A stretch of DNA of 64,000 nt from Candidatus Nitrosotenuis chungbukensis (GTDB lineage Archaea; Thermoproteota; Nitrososphaeria; Nitrososphaerales; Nitrosopumilaceae): positions 37,325 through 101,324 of the forward strand of contig NZ_AVSQ01000016.1 of NCBI RefSeq assembly GCF_000685395.1. The letters run 5' to 3'. A program made the translations under genes and the position numbers. The notes beneath the pieces were generated by a model, which had not been told where the DNA came from, made no database searches, and worked only from the letters and a program-made list of their open reading frames with translations. Positions 16,798 to 25,468 of the stretch are shown piece by piece. The first letter of the stretch is position 1, and each line of letters opens with the position of its first letter.

Positions 16798-18126
16798 TTA
16801 CGTCAGATCTATTCTGTAATAGTCCCATCTTTCTGGGTCGAATTTGGTTACAAATTCCGCCTTTTCATGGCCGTCGACTCGTTTTTGAATTACATCCCTT
16901 AGGGCAAAGCTTGTCAGGTACTTGTAGTTCATCGAATGCGCCTGCATTGTGAACAGGTGCCTCATTTCACTTCCACCTCGCAGTCCCCAGTAGCCCATCT
17001 TTAACGCGATTGGCTCCAAAAACACCGTGTTGTTCTTGCCGTAATTCTCGTCTATTATTTCGGGACGCAAGATGTAGTTTTCTATTGGCCCGCCTTTTGC
17101 AAAACCAATTATCGGTCCATCGGAACTCCCAAGTCGCAATGTGTTGAGAATGGTCTTTGTGTCTCTCATCGTTCTCTCAAAATGCTCTCTGTCAAACTGC
17201 AGGGGCATTGGCAGTTCATTGTATATTTCTACTAGAGTTTTTACAAAATCCGAATCGTCCCTTATCTTCATTGATTCTATTTTTGGAACCAGTCTTAGAT
17301 TCTCGTATAGGTAATCTGATTGGATCTTTATTTCTTGTTGCCTCAAATTCAAAAATCCCGTCACCGTGTCCATGAAGTTTTTTCTCATGTGCTTTGGGAG
17401 TGCCCTGAGGACTGTCTCGCACATCTCTGCCTCGTCATTTAGCAGGTCCTCAAAATACGCAACTGAGCGTTTTACTATAAATGAAGGATGCCATGCCAGC
17501 GCGTGAGCATTCTTTTTTGCCATGTCCATCGCCTTGCCAAAGTCTCCCAGCGCATACCCGCTCACCCTGTCAATTATTGAGAGCAGCCATCCCAGTTTCA
17601 TAAAGTATTCTTGCATTTGCGGATTGTCTTTTGTGATTGGCGATTCGTTAAAGCATTCCTGAATTTGTTTTTCCGCACGTTCTTTGAGCTTGCCGCCCCA
17701 CGGGTACGTGGTGCGCAAAATCAGGGCCTTTACGATATTAAGATCAAGTTCCGCATCATGGCAAAGCTGCTTTACACTGCCATCGTGCGTTAGAAACCTG
17801 ATCACGTTGTCCTCGTGTGGCTTGTCTACGCTTTTTTGCGGGTCAAAATCGTGAAACAGTGCAGCCGCGTAAAGGTACTTAAAATCATCAGGACGCACGT
17901 TGTTTAGTATGCTCTTCCAATTTAGGACAATCATGGAAACGTACGTTACCTCGAGCTCGTGCGTTATGTTGTGGTATCCGTAGTAGTCTTTCCCAAGTCC
18001 TTGGGACTCGAAGAGCTTTATGGTGTAATCTAGCATGCGCGTATAACAGGGCTTTTCCAATCCGCATGAAACCGATAGGTTGATGATTTCATTTCTAAGA
18101 GTCTGTGGATTAGCAAACAATTGCAA
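16798..18126 (-). CDS. HD-domain protein with C-terminal GNAT-like region
   Basis: 442 residues. H52, H56 and the H92-D93 pair (YHNITHELEV, AALFHDFDP) match the metal ligands of HD phosphohydrolases. Residues 1-250 are helical throughout. From about 300 to the end, strands and helices follow a GNAT acetyltransferase order: DGPIIGFAKGGPIENYILR, NNTVFLEPIALKMGYWGLRGG, then YLTSFALRDVIQKRV. The acetyl-CoA pyrophosphate loop is not a textbook Q/RxxGxG/A, so the second domain is tentative. An HD+GNAT chain would be unusual. Monocistronic; substrate unknown. Confidence 0.7.
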   Translation of the reverse strand: MQLFANPQTLRNEIINLSVSCGLEKPCYTRMLDYTIKLFESQGLGKDYYGYHNITHELEVTYVSMIVLNWKSILNNVRPDDFKYLYAAALFHDFDPQKSVDKPHEDNVIRFLTHDGSVKQLCHDAELDLNIVKALILRTTYPWGGKLKERAEKQIQECFNESPITKDNPQMQEYFMKLGWLLSIIDRVSGYALGDFGKAMDMAKKNAHALAWHPSFIVKRSVAYFEDLLNDEAEMCETVLRALPKHMRKNFMDTVTGFLNLRQQEIKIQSDYLYENLRLVPKIESMKIRDDSDFVKTLVEIYNELPMPLQFDREHFERTMRDTKTILNTLRLGSSDGPIIGFAKGGPIENYILRPEIIDENYGKNNTVFLEPIALKMGYWGLRGGSEMRHLFTMQAHSMNYKYLTSFALRDVIQKRVDGHEKAEFVTKFDPERWDYYRIDLT

Positions 18127-18350
18127 TAATCTATCGATAATCCACTCAGTTTTAAATCTGTGGCTAATAATTCAAACAGATTTTGTAAATTTTACAAAGT
18201 ACTGTGCGGTTTTTATGCAAGAATTTCAAATTAAAAGACATCGTCACATCCGTCCGGCATACCAAGTATTGTGTTTTTGATCAAGTCAAACAGCTTGATA
18301 TGCCGTATGAACACACACACGGTATTCTACTAAGTGATTCGTAGTGTATC

Positions 18351-18581
18351 ATGAGCACAAAACAAACTCAAATCAAAATTAAATCCCCAAATAAATCCCA
18401 AATCCAATCCAAAATACTGCACCTTCTTGAAGAAGGGTGCTCTGACAAAAACAAAATCTATGCCGCAATCCAAAATGACTTTGACGTATCCAAGTCCGAG
18501 GCGAGAATTGCCTGCAAGGAGGTAAAAATCGATCTCATGCTAAAATTAAAGGTCTTGCAGTCTGGCGTACTTGAGATGTGA
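18351..18581 (+). CDS. Conserved small helical protein (76 aa)
   Basis: Basic N-terminus (STKQTQIKIKSPNKSQIQSK), then predicted helices ILHLLEEGCSDKNKIYAAIQ and SKSEARIACKEVKIDLMLKL. It resembles a small helix-turn-helix or helical bundle of thaumarchaeal hypotheticals; no family is recognised. It follows a 224-base intergenic stretch in which I see only AT-rich promoter-like sequence and precedes the 134-residue gene by 43 bases, so the two may share a transcript. Confidence 0.6.
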   Translation: MSTKQTQIKIKSPNKSQIQSKILHLLEEGCSDKNKIYAAIQNDFDVSKSEARIACKEVKIDLMLKLKVLQSGVLEM

Positions 18582-18624
18582 GTGCACGAATTAGCAAAAC
18601 TCAAAACCCCAAATTTTTCACCAC

Positions 18625-19029
18625 ATGGATATGGATGACTCGCAGGTAATCTCGTCTCTGGTTGATCAGCAAAACAAACTGCGATTTACAATGTCAGTTG
18701 GCGGGGCGAACTATCCCGTGGAATCACTTGACATTGCGCACATGCAAACCCCTGTGACAAAACCGACAATGCGTGGCGGAGTGTATTTTTCAAATTTGAA
18801 AGAGTACAAAATCAGGGCAAAATTCTCAGATGCTGCGCTGTCGTCCGTTCTCTCTAAAACAATGCTTGGGCCGAACACTGATTTTGAGCGGATCGAGTTT
18901 TTGACCGACGTGGAATCTGGCGGTACAAAAAAACAAGCTACGTTATTTGCAAACCTGACAAACTATGTGCAGCGTGGAGGCGGCCTTGAGCTAAATCTTG
19001 TCGTCGTCGGCGCAGAACTATCCGACTGA
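18625..19029 (+). CDS. Conserved hypothetical beta-rich protein (134 aa)
   Basis: Soluble, no signal peptide. Mostly beta by eye: KLRFTMSVGGANYPVESLDI, GGVYFSNLKEYKIRAKF, ATLFANLTNYVQRGGGLELN. No catalytic motif or cysteines. It ends in convergent overlap (12 bases) with the J-domain gene. Unknown function; likely real given the compact packing and length. Confidence 0.6.
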   Translation: MDMDDSQVISSLVDQQNKLRFTMSVGGANYPVESLDIAHMQTPVTKPTMRGGVYFSNLKEYKIRAKFSDAALSSVLSKTMLGPNTDFERIEFLTDVESGGTKKQATLFANLTNYVQRGGGLELNLVVVGAELSD

Positions 19030-19620
19030 TGCCTTGTAGTACGCATCGTATGTTTTCCTTTTTTCCGCATCCGATAAAATCTTGTATGCTTTGCTGATCT
19101 CCGCTAGCCTTTCGGCTGTTTTTTCGTCCTTTGACTTGTCTGGGTGTAGTTCTTTTACAAGCTGCCTGAACCTTGCTTTGATCATTTTTTGATCTGCATC
19201 GTTTGGCACCCCGAGCATGGCATAGTAGTCTGGTAGGCTTGACTCTTGTACCTGCCTTCTGAACTCTTCTGCGTCCTTGCTCTTTTTTGTAGATGAGATA
19301 AAGTCATCCTCGTCTTCGTTCCACGGGGAGTGATACTTTTCATAGTCCCTGTTCCGCTTGGACTCCAAATCCTTTTCCTCATATCCTGTTTTTCTTCTAA
19401 GAATTATGTCGCGTGCAAGATACAGAAACAAACCGACTACTGCAACTGCCATTATTACAAGTGCCATCTGTACATCTTTCACATTGTAGTATTCTGAAAT
19501 TTCTTCTGAGCCGCGCGGGGCTTGGCTTGGGTCTGGCTGTTGAGCGTTTACAAACTGTGGTGTTTCTAAGCACTGCGCCATCAAGAATGCCGCAAATGCA
19601 AATAGGATGAAAAGTTTCAT
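19018..19620 (-). CDS. Membrane-tethered J-domain (DnaJ-like) protein
   Basis: 200 residues: signal peptide (KLFILFAFAAFLMAQCLETP), an outside segment of about 30 residues, a membrane span at about 52-69 (MALVIMAVAVVGLFLYLA), a charged linker, then a J domain from 130 (LPDYYAMLGVPNDADQKMIK) with the HPD tripeptide at 159-161 and the final helix AYKILSDAEKRKTYDAYY. J domains stimulate DnaK/Hsp70 ATPase, so this protein probably recruits DnaK to the inner face of the membrane. No zinc finger or client-binding domain, so it is not DnaJ itself. Confidence 0.88.
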   Translation of the reverse strand: MKLFILFAFAAFLMAQCLETPQFVNAQQPDPSQAPRGSEEISEYYNVKDVQMALVIMAVAVVGLFLYLARDIILRRKTGYEEKDLESKRNRDYEKYHSPWNEDEDDFISSTKKSKDAEEFRRQVQESSLPDYYAMLGVPNDADQKMIKARFRQLVKELHPDKSKDEKTAERLAEISKAYKILSDAEKRKTYDAYYKASVG

Positions 19621-19663
19621 TTAAGCTGAATTGTTTTTAAAATTTTATTAATATTCCGTATTC

Positions 19664-20104
19664 CTAAACCAGCCTGAAATCCTCTTTAACCGTGTTTAAA
19701 ACTATGTTTGTCACCGTCTTGTCTACGTTTGGCTTTGAGGACAATGACTTGACAAATTTGCTCAGATCCTCCCTGTTTTTGAACTTGGCAACAACTACAG
19801 TGTCTGACTCTCCTGTCACGTCATATACTGCGCAAACGTTCTCGAGGCTAGACAGTTCGTTTTCAATTTCTACCATTTTGCCCTTCTTTGTAAAAATCTC
19901 AATTATTGCTGTAAGATCGTAGCCAAGCTTTTCATGGTCTATTATGGCGGTGTATCCTCTGACTATCTTTTCTCTTTCCATCTTTTTGATTCTAGTCAGG
20001 ATGGTGACTGTGGACATGCCTAGCTTGAGCGCCATCTGCCTTGATGACAACCTCGCATCGACTAGCAGGTTTTTTAGAATTTTTATGTCAGTTTTATCCA
20101 GCAA
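19664..20104 (-). CDS. Lrp/AsnC-family transcriptional regulator
   Basis: 146 residues. N-terminal winged helix-turn-helix: DKTDIKILKNLLVDARLSSR, QMALKLGMSTVTILTRIKKM; then a linker and the RAM ligand domain from about 65 (GYDLTAIIEIFTKKGKMVEI, VCAVYDVTGESDTVVVAKFK). Full length for the family. It binds DNA as a dimer or octamer and probably senses an amino acid. Monocistronic, with divergent neighbour at 20222. Targets cannot be assigned from here. Confidence 0.9.
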   Translation of the reverse strand: MLDKTDIKILKNLLVDARLSSRQMALKLGMSTVTILTRIKKMEREKIVRGYTAIIDHEKLGYDLTAIIEIFTKKGKMVEIENELSSLENVCAVYDVTGESDTVVVAKFKNREDLSKFVKSLSSKPNVDKTVTNIVLNTVKEDFRLV

Positions 20105-20221
20105 TGTGATCCATGATGGAATTTACAAATATTAAACCTTGCCGTGTTTTTTTGAATACTTTTTTACTCTACCCCTAATCTAGATTAAATTCATCATCCA
20201 CGTATCATAAACTGTGAAAGC

Positions 20222-20458
20222 ATGATTGAAAAATATTTTGACATTAACCGCCTTTACGGCAAAATCCTCAGGTACTACATTGACAAAAAACGCTACTCAA
20301 AGGAAGAGGCTAACGCCATTGCACAAAAAATCATCCAAAAAGAGCGACGTATGCGAATGTGCAAAAACGCAAACTGCAAGCATTTGCTCAATGACCACAT
20401 TAGAAACTACGACTCGTGTCTCGTAGAGTCGTGCACATGTGAAAAATTTACTCGCTGA
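20222..20458 (+). CDS. Small zinc-binding protein (78 aa)
   Basis: Helical N-terminal half (MIEKYFDINRLYGKILRYYI..EEANAIAQKIIQKERRMRM), then a compact metal site CKNANCKHLLNDHIR..CLVESCTCEKF with five Cys and two His. This resembles the C-terminal CxxxxCxHxxxDH...C..C..C motif seen in several short thaumarchaeal proteins. Its 3' end overlaps the convergent receiver-domain gene by 11 bases. Function unknown. Confidence 0.65.
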   Translation: MIEKYFDINRLYGKILRYYIDKKRYSKEEANAIAQKIIQKERRMRMCKNANCKHLLNDHIRNYDSCLVESCTCEKFTR

Positions 20459-20849
20459 GGTTTTCGCCTTCTATTTTTTGCACAAAATCCCTAAGTGAGA
20501 ATGGTTTTTGCAAAAAATCTACCTTTTTTTTGAGCTGCTTTGTGTTGTCGCTCCCAGTAAGAGCATAGGCTGACGCAAATATTATTTTCTGCCTTGGGTT
20601 TGCCTCAAGTATCTCCTCTGCCACCTCTGAGCCTGACTTTTTTGGCATGGACTGGTCCAATACTACGACATCAAACGGGTTATTGTCAAGCGAGTCAAAC
20701 TCTGTTTTTTTGAGCTCATTTCGGTATTTTTCTAGGCACTCTGAGCCGTCCCTTGTTATGACGACATTGTGGCCGTACTTTCTCAAAATTCTGTCATACT
20801 GGGTTGCCGTAAACTGATTGTCCTCAGCAATGAGTATGTTCAAACTCAT
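20448..20849 (-). CDS. CheY-like response-regulator receiver protein
   Basis: 133 residues, one receiver domain and no output domain. Acidic pocket E9/D10, phosphoacceptor D65 (FDVVVLDQSMP), S93 in IIFASAY and conserved K115 (FLQKPF) are all present, so phosphorylation by a histidine kinase is expected. An insertion of about 8 residues (KKTEFDSLDNN) precedes the phospho-strand. Single-domain receivers act by protein contact. No kinase gene lies nearby. Confidence 0.88.
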   Translation of the reverse strand: MSLNILIAEDNQFTATQYDRILRKYGHNVVITRDGSECLEKYRNELKKTEFDSLDNNPFDVVVLDQSMPKKSGSEVAEEILEANPRQKIIFASAYALTGSDNTKQLKKKVDFLQKPFSLRDFVQKIEGENLSE

Positions 20850-20952
20850 GCCTATGGTTTTACCGTTTGGCGTTTTAACCCTAGTCTGTTCTATTCAAAC
20901 ACACAATGATAACACAGAAACCTAGTATAGGAAGAATCACAAACGATATTGC

Positions 20953-21180
20953 ATGCCTGATGTGAGCGAACTGGTGAAAAAAGGAAAGGCTCTGCTAGTC
21001 GAGGGAAACTTTGAGGATGCGCTGGCGTATTTTGAGCAGGCCCTTTTGTTAAGCCGAAACGATCCTGATATTTGGAATCAAAAAGGTGCCGCACTGAGAA
21101 GCCTTGGCAGGTACGACGAGGCACTGGAATGTTTTAACAAGTCCCTTGAGATGGACCCTGCAGACAGGCACTCCTCATAG
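20953..21180 (+). CDS. Short TPR protein (75 aa)
   Basis: Two tetratricopeptide repeats: ALLVEGNFEDALAYFEQALL and IWNQKGAALRSLGRYDEALE, each with the W/L-G-Y-A-F-A-P TPR spacing (ending DPADRHSS). Shortest of three TPR genes at 20953-22328, which probably arose by duplication. TPRs mediate protein-protein contacts. The gene may be a truncated member of the set: two repeats are few for a stable TPR fold. Confidence 0.7.
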   Translation: MPDVSELVKKGKALLVEGNFEDALAYFEQALLLSRNDPDIWNQKGAALRSLGRYDEALECFNKSLEMDPADRHSS

Positions 21181-21261
21181 ATTCCATATCAAGAGCATGT
21201 GTCTTTGTTGTTGACAAAAGAATAATTATTATCTAAATCAAACACATTTGTAAATACGGAA

Positions 21262-21738
21262 TTGAATAACATTGAAAAGATTTTGAGTCATGCCCTTGAT
21301 TTGTGTGAGGATGGTGATTTTGAAAAGGCAGTAAATCTATATGATCGCATACTGAGAATGGACCCAAACAATGTCAATGCATTAATTGACAAGGGCGTGG
21401 CACTGCAAAACCTTGACAAGCTAAAACCCGCACTGCTATGCTTTGAAAACGCGCTTAAGATTGATAAAAAAAACATCACGGCCCTTGTCAACAAGGGCTC
21501 TGTATTGCACGGGCTAGGCGAGTTCCAAAAAGCAATTCTGGCATACGACGAGGCAATCGCAATTGATAAAAAATGCACGATGGCACTTGCCTACAAGGGG
21601 CTGTCCCTTGGAGAGATGGGCTCAGTAGAAGACGCACTCAAATATTTCAAAAAGGCGCTGAGAATAGACAAGGATTATGACGTTGCCCTCATAAACAAGC
21701 AAATAGCGCAGAATCTGCTAAGACAGTCCAAGTCCTAG
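21262..21738 (+). CDS. TPR-repeat protein (158 aa)
   Basis: From TTG 21262. Four TPRs in tandem, each about 34 residues: ALDLCEDGDFEKAVNLYDRI, ALIDKGVALQNLDKLKPALL, ALVNKGSVLHGLGEFQKAIL and ALAYKGLSLGEMGSVEDALK, with xMDPNN/IDKKN turns. Soluble scaffold. Its TAG shares the tetranucleotide CTAG with the stop of the convergent TPR gene, a 4-base overlap. Confidence 0.8.
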   Translation: MNNIEKILSHALDLCEDGDFEKAVNLYDRILRMDPNNVNALIDKGVALQNLDKLKPALLCFENALKIDKKNITALVNKGSVLHGLGEFQKAILAYDEAIAIDKKCTMALAYKGLSLGEMGSVEDALKYFKKALRIDKDYDVALINKQIAQNLLRQSKS

Positions 21739-22328
21739 TCTGATACTAGTTGCAAGAATCTGGGGTTGTCGTATAATTTTGCAAAGGCCTTGTGGTTCTT
21801 TGCCTTTATCTTGAACTGGCGGGAAACCCTTACTGCCTCCCTTAGCGTATCTAGGGCATGCTCTGTGCTGTCTAGCATTGCAAGGCTGGCTGATTTGTCA
21901 AACAATACGTCGCCATTTTCTGAATGTCCCTCTAAAATGACATCGCAGCAATAAACCGAATCCCTGTAGTTTCCTAGGGAAAACAGAATTCGCTCTTTAT
22001 GGTACAACGCGATGGCGTCTTTTGGGTTTTCCTCTAGTATTTGATTGCAGTAATTGATGGCCTCCCCGTATTTTTTCATCTTTCTTAGAGACGATGCCTT
22101 GTTTATCAGGATAGTCTTGTCATTTGGGGTGATTTGCAGCGCCTCGTCATAGCACCGTATTGCACGTTCGTGATCCTTTAGCTTGCCAAGCGAATATCCC
22201 TTGTTGTTTAGCGCAACCACTTGCCTTGGATTGATTGCAAGTACCTTGTCATACATTGACAGCGCATCGTGAAATTTCTTTTTCAGAAACAAGCGATTTG
22301 CGTCTTCTAGCATTTCTTCAACTGACAT
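21735..22328 (-). CDS. TPR-repeat protein (197 aa)
   Basis: Five TPR-like units: ANRLFLKKKFHDALSMYDKV, ALNNKGYSLGKLKDHERAIR, ILINKASSLRKMKKYGEAIN, ALYHKERILFSLGNYRDSVY and VLFDKSASLAMLDSTEHALD, then a helical tail. Convergent with its smaller relative at 21262-21738 and sharing the CTAG stop. A protein-interaction scaffold; partner unknown. Confidence 0.8.
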   Translation of the reverse strand: MSVEEMLEDANRLFLKKKFHDALSMYDKVLAINPRQVVALNNKGYSLGKLKDHERAIRCYDEALQITPNDKTILINKASSLRKMKKYGEAINYCNQILEENPKDAIALYHKERILFSLGNYRDSVYCCDVILEGHSENGDVLFDKSASLAMLDSTEHALDTLREAVRVSRQFKIKAKNHKAFAKLYDNPRFLQLVSD

Positions 22329-22338
22329 TTCAAACCAA

Positions 22339-22509
22339 CTAGAACACTGTTACGTCGCCAGGTGCCGGCTCTCGCCTGTGCGACTCGTGATGATCTACAA
22401 ATTCCTTATGTGACGTTTCCTGATGCTCTCGCAACTTTTCTATTGTCTCAAATGCATTGTTGCAAATGTAGCATTTTGGCTTGTATTCGTCGACAATTGG
22501 GAGCACCAT
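22339..22509 (-). CDS. C2H2 zinc-finger protein (56 aa)
   Basis: ATG 22509 opens 56 codons. Residues 13-34 (CYIC...HQETSH) are a single classical C2H2 finger: C13, C16, H29, H34, with F20 and L26 in the hydrophobic positions. A His/Glu-rich tail follows (FVDHHESHRREPAPG). Small C2H2 proteins occur in archaea and bind nucleic acid or protein. The gene fills the 233-base space upstream of the TPR gene on the same strand (10-base gap). Confidence 0.7.
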   Translation of the reverse strand: MVLPIVDEYKPKCYICNNAFETIEKLREHQETSHKEFVDHHESHRREPAPGDVTVF

Positions 22510-22625
22510 GAAATTGGTTTGTCTTAAAACCTACTTAATCCTTCACGTGTGTTTGGGGTGGCATGGTCGTTTTTTCATACGTGGCGTTCCATAGTGTTAA
22601 ATATCGTCTAAAGTCGCATACAGGT

Positions 22626-23198
22626 ATGCAAAAACTGGGATTCATGGCATCAGTATTGCTGTTAACTGCAGCACTGGTTGGACCAATTGGATTTTCGTTT
22701 GCGCAAACTGATGCCGGCTCAAATGCCACATCAACAGACACCGATGTCAAAATAGAACAAATGACACAAAAAATGGAAGTAAAGAAACAAAAGATTCAAT
22801 CAAAAGTTGACGCCAAAGTCTTAGCGCTCAAAGAAAGATCACTAAAACAGCAACGAACACTAGACGACATTCTTGAGAAAAGAGCACAGAAACTGCAAGA
22901 GCACAGAGAAGCAAAAGAAGGAAAGATGGTAGAAAGGCGTGCACAAGCAGAAAAACAGATGGCAGAAAAGAAAACAAAGTCCGAGCAAAAAATGACTAAT
23001 GTAAAAGCCGTATTTGAAGAAAAGATGGCAAAGCTGAGGGCCCAGTTCGAAGACAAGATGGCAAAAAAAATGGAGGCGCATGACAAAAAAGTGGCAGAAA
23101 AAAGAGAAGCACTTGCAAAAAAGATGGCATCTGTGAAAGCATTTGCACCTGAATCTATCAAAGTTTCAGTATCAAACAGCACATCTGCAAATCCATAA
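22626..23198 (+). CDS. Exported coiled-coil protein (190 aa), tandem paralogue 1
   Basis: Frame extends to 22563, but ATG 22626 (MQKLGFMASVLLLTAALVGP) begins the signal peptide and lies 26 bases after TTAAATAT (22597-22604). After cleavage near SFAQ, residues 40-170 are a continuous, Lys/Glu/Ala/Met-rich heptad-like coiled coil (KMEVKKQKIQSKVDAKVLAL ... AEKRAALAKKM type). No globular domain. It precedes a similar gene at 23287, with an equivalent MQK(L/I)G start. Likely a cell-surface or pseudo-periplasmic structural protein; function unknown. Confidence 0.75.
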   Translation: MQKLGFMASVLLLTAALVGPIGFSFAQTDAGSNATSTDTDVKIEQMTQKMEVKKQKIQSKVDAKVLALKERSLKQQRTLDDILEKRAQKLQEHREAKEGKMVERRAQAEKQMAEKKTKSEQKMTNVKAVFEEKMAKLRAQFEDKMAKKMEAHDKKVAEKREALAKKMASVKAFAPESIKVSVSNSTSANP

Positions 23199-23286
23199 CC
23201 AAAAGTGGCGCAGTTTTTTAATTTATAATCTGAATTTAGAATTGTTTCGCAGTTACTAATTTATAGTAAAAGCGTGATATTATGAT

Positions 23287-24000
23287 GTGCAAAAAATAGG
23301 AATTACTGTGTCGATTCTACTTTTGGCATCTCTGATTGCGATTCCACATAATTTGTCGGCTGCAGAATCTGCCGATTCTAAAACCGATGTAAAGTCTGCA
23401 AAACAGACGGCCTCTGAAAGAATACGTGAATTTGAGTCAATCCAGGAAGAAAAAATAAAGGCAATTGAGGCAAAACAAAAGGCGCTCTTAGACGATCAAG
23501 TGAAGAAAAGTAAGGAGGTCCTTGACAAGAAAAAGCTGCAGCAAAAGGAACTGGACCTGAAGAGAAAGGCACTGCAGGAACAAAAGGACGCCGCAAGAAA
23601 AGAAGCACTTGCAAAAAAGCAGGAAAAGCTAGATGAAATCAAGGCAATAAAAGAAAGAGCCAAACAACAAGTCGATGAAATGATGCAAAAAAGACAACAA
23701 ATGCTTGACGAGCAAAAGCAAGTAAACACAAAGGTAAAGATTGAAAAACAAAAAGCAGAACTTGATCTCAAACTAAAGGAGACAAAACAAAAAACACTGC
23801 TTGACCAGCAAGCGCTGCAAAAAGAACTGACAAAGAAGCGTCAAGAGGCTGCAGACGAAATCAAAGAGAAAAGACAAGCACTCGAAGACAAGGCAAAAGA
23901 GCGCATAAAGGAACTGTATGAAAAGAAGGCACAAAAAGCGCAGCAGGCTGCACTGGCAAAGGCAAAGCCAAAATCTGCAGACAGCACCTCTGATAACTGA
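23287..24000 (+). CDS. Exported coiled-coil protein (237 aa), tandem paralogue 2
   Basis: GTG 23287 gives MQKIGITVSILLLASLIAIP and cleavage near LSAAES. Residues 45-220 are a long Lys/Glu/Gln coiled coil (EKIKAIEAKQKALLDDQVKK, QEKLDEIKAIKERAKQQVDE). Same plan as the gene at 22626 but with different repeats. Separated from it by 88 bases with its own AT-rich promoter region. Structural surface role inferred. Confidence 0.75.
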   Translation: MQKIGITVSILLLASLIAIPHNLSAAESADSKTDVKSAKQTASERIREFESIQEEKIKAIEAKQKALLDDQVKKSKEVLDKKKLQQKELDLKRKALQEQKDAARKEALAKKQEKLDEIKAIKERAKQQVDEMMQKRQQMLDEQKQVNTKVKIEKQKAELDLKLKETKQKTLLDQQALQKELTKKRQEAADEIKEKRQALEDKAKERIKELYEKKAQKAQQAALAKAKPKSADSTSDN

Positions 24001-24051
24001 TCTGCCTGCACTCAGTTTATTTTATATTTACAGATTGCGCCAAACAAGCCG

Positions 24052-25149
24052 TTGCTACGCGATTTAATCAGTGAGTCAAAAGCCCTGGAACGAGTTTTCT
24101 CTGGAGAGGAGCTGTCATACAACGACGGACTGGAACTGATGGATAATGACAACCTTTTCACCGTTGGCGCAACTGCGGATCTAGTGAGAAAGAGTCTGGT
24201 TGGGGACAGGGTAACGTTTGCCGCCTCCTACTACATGAACTATACAAATCTCTGTGCTGCCAGCTGCCAAATGTGCGCGTTTTACCGCAAGGGCGACGAG
24301 TCTGACGCATATACGCTGAGCCCTGAGCAAATTGAGCAGAGGGTGGGACTTGCAAAACAAATGGGCGCAACTGAGGTACACATTGTCGGAGGATTTCATC
24401 CGACACTTACGCTTGACTATTATGAAAACATGATGAAGATAATCAAAAAGCATCACCCTGAACTTACAATCAAGGCGTTTACTGCCGCAGAAATATTCTT
24501 TTTATCAAAGCTTACAAAAAATTCTGTCAAGGAAATATTGTCTAGATTAAAGGCAGCAGGACTTGACTCCATGCCTGGGGGAGGCGCAGAGCTGTTCCAC
24601 CCGGAAATCCGAAGTCAGATAGTGCGCGGCAAGTGCTCAGGCCAGGAATGGCTTGACACGATAGAACAGGCACATAACTTGGGAATTCGAAGCAATGCTA
24701 CAATGCTTTATGGGCACATTGAAAAGCCTCACCATATCATAGATCATCTCATAAAGATTCGCGAACTGCAAAAAAAGACGGGCGGATTCATCACATTCAT
24801 TCCACTAAAGTTTAGCCTTGACAACACGGAGCTTGAGCAAAACGATCTTGTAAAGCACGAGTGCTCATCCATCTATGATCTAAAAATTATAGCCGTATCG
24901 CGGCTCATGCTTGCAGGTGTGCTAAACAACATTTCTGTTTACTGGGTTGCGTTTGGGAAAAAGCTTGCACAGGTTGCACTCTCAAATGGCGGAAGCGACC
25001 TTGTGGGAACTGCGTTTTCTGAGGAAATATACCGTGCAGCAGGAAAGCCTACCACCTCTTCGGTAATGGAGCTAGCTACGATGGTAAAGGAAATAGGAAG
25101 AGAGCCAATCCAGCGAAACACGTTCTTTAAGACGCTACGGACCTTCTGA
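24052..25149 (+). CDS. mqnE: Aminofutalosine synthase-like radical SAM enzyme (MqnE/CofH group)
   Basis: 365 residues from TTG 24052. Radical SAM ligands C68, C72, C75 (NLCAASCQMCAF). SMPGGGAELFHPEIR and YGHIEKPHHIIDHLIKIREL match MqnE better than CofH or MqnC. MqnE joins 6-amino-6-deoxyfutalosine precursors in the futalosine route to menaquinone; thaumarchaeal membranes are known to hold menaquinones. A MqnD-like gene lies 0.7 kb away (25806-26639), which supports the assignment. F420 synthesis (CofH) is the main alternative. Its end overlaps the convergent thiamine-binding-type gene by 15 bases. Confidence 0.83.
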   Translation: MLRDLISESKALERVFSGEELSYNDGLELMDNDNLFTVGATADLVRKSLVGDRVTFAASYYMNYTNLCAASCQMCAFYRKGDESDAYTLSPEQIEQRVGLAKQMGATEVHIVGGFHPTLTLDYYENMMKIIKKHHPELTIKAFTAAEIFFLSKLTKNSVKEILSRLKAAGLDSMPGGGAELFHPEIRSQIVRGKCSGQEWLDTIEQAHNLGIRSNATMLYGHIEKPHHIIDHLIKIRELQKKTGGFITFIPLKFSLDNTELEQNDLVKHECSSIYDLKIIAVSRLMLAGVLNNISVYWVAFGKKLAQVALSNGGSDLVGTAFSEEIYRAAGKPTTSSVMELATMVKEIGREPIQRNTFFKTLRTF

Positions 25150-25452
25150 TTTTAGATACTTGTTAACCGAGTCTACCTTTGAATCAATTGTCTGATTTTT
25201 GTCTGACCTTGAATCTATTTTGAGTATTACTTCTACTCGTTTTACTCCCATCCTGTGAACCGCATCTGTCATTATTTTTGTTGCCTCAAATATCCTCTCA
25301 ATTCTGTCTGATTCAAGTACAGTCCCCATCGGGGTGATCTTGTACTTTACATCTTTAAAATCAGCAATTGCCTCAATTGCCCTTGCGACATAGATGCTAA
25401 CACTAGTAGAATCCGTACCGATTGGGTAGATGCTGATTTCTGCGTGAATCAT
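25135..25452 (-). CDS. MTH1187/YkoF-like thiamine-binding-family protein (UPF0045)
   Basis: 105 residues with the ferredoxin-like fold of the MTH1187 family: MIHAEISIYPIGTDSTSVSI, YKITPMGTVLESD and VEVILKIDSRSDK. Members form tetramers that can bind thiamine or similar small ligands. Function is weakly known. It overlaps mqnE tail-to-tail, 15 bases. Confidence 0.82.
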   Translation of the reverse strand: MIHAEISIYPIGTDSTSVSIYVARAIEAIADFKDVKYKITPMGTVLESDRIERIFEATKIMTDAVHRMGVKRVEVILKIDSRSDKNQTIDSKVDSVNKYLKSEGP

Positions 25453-25468
25453 ATCAAGATTTTAAAAA

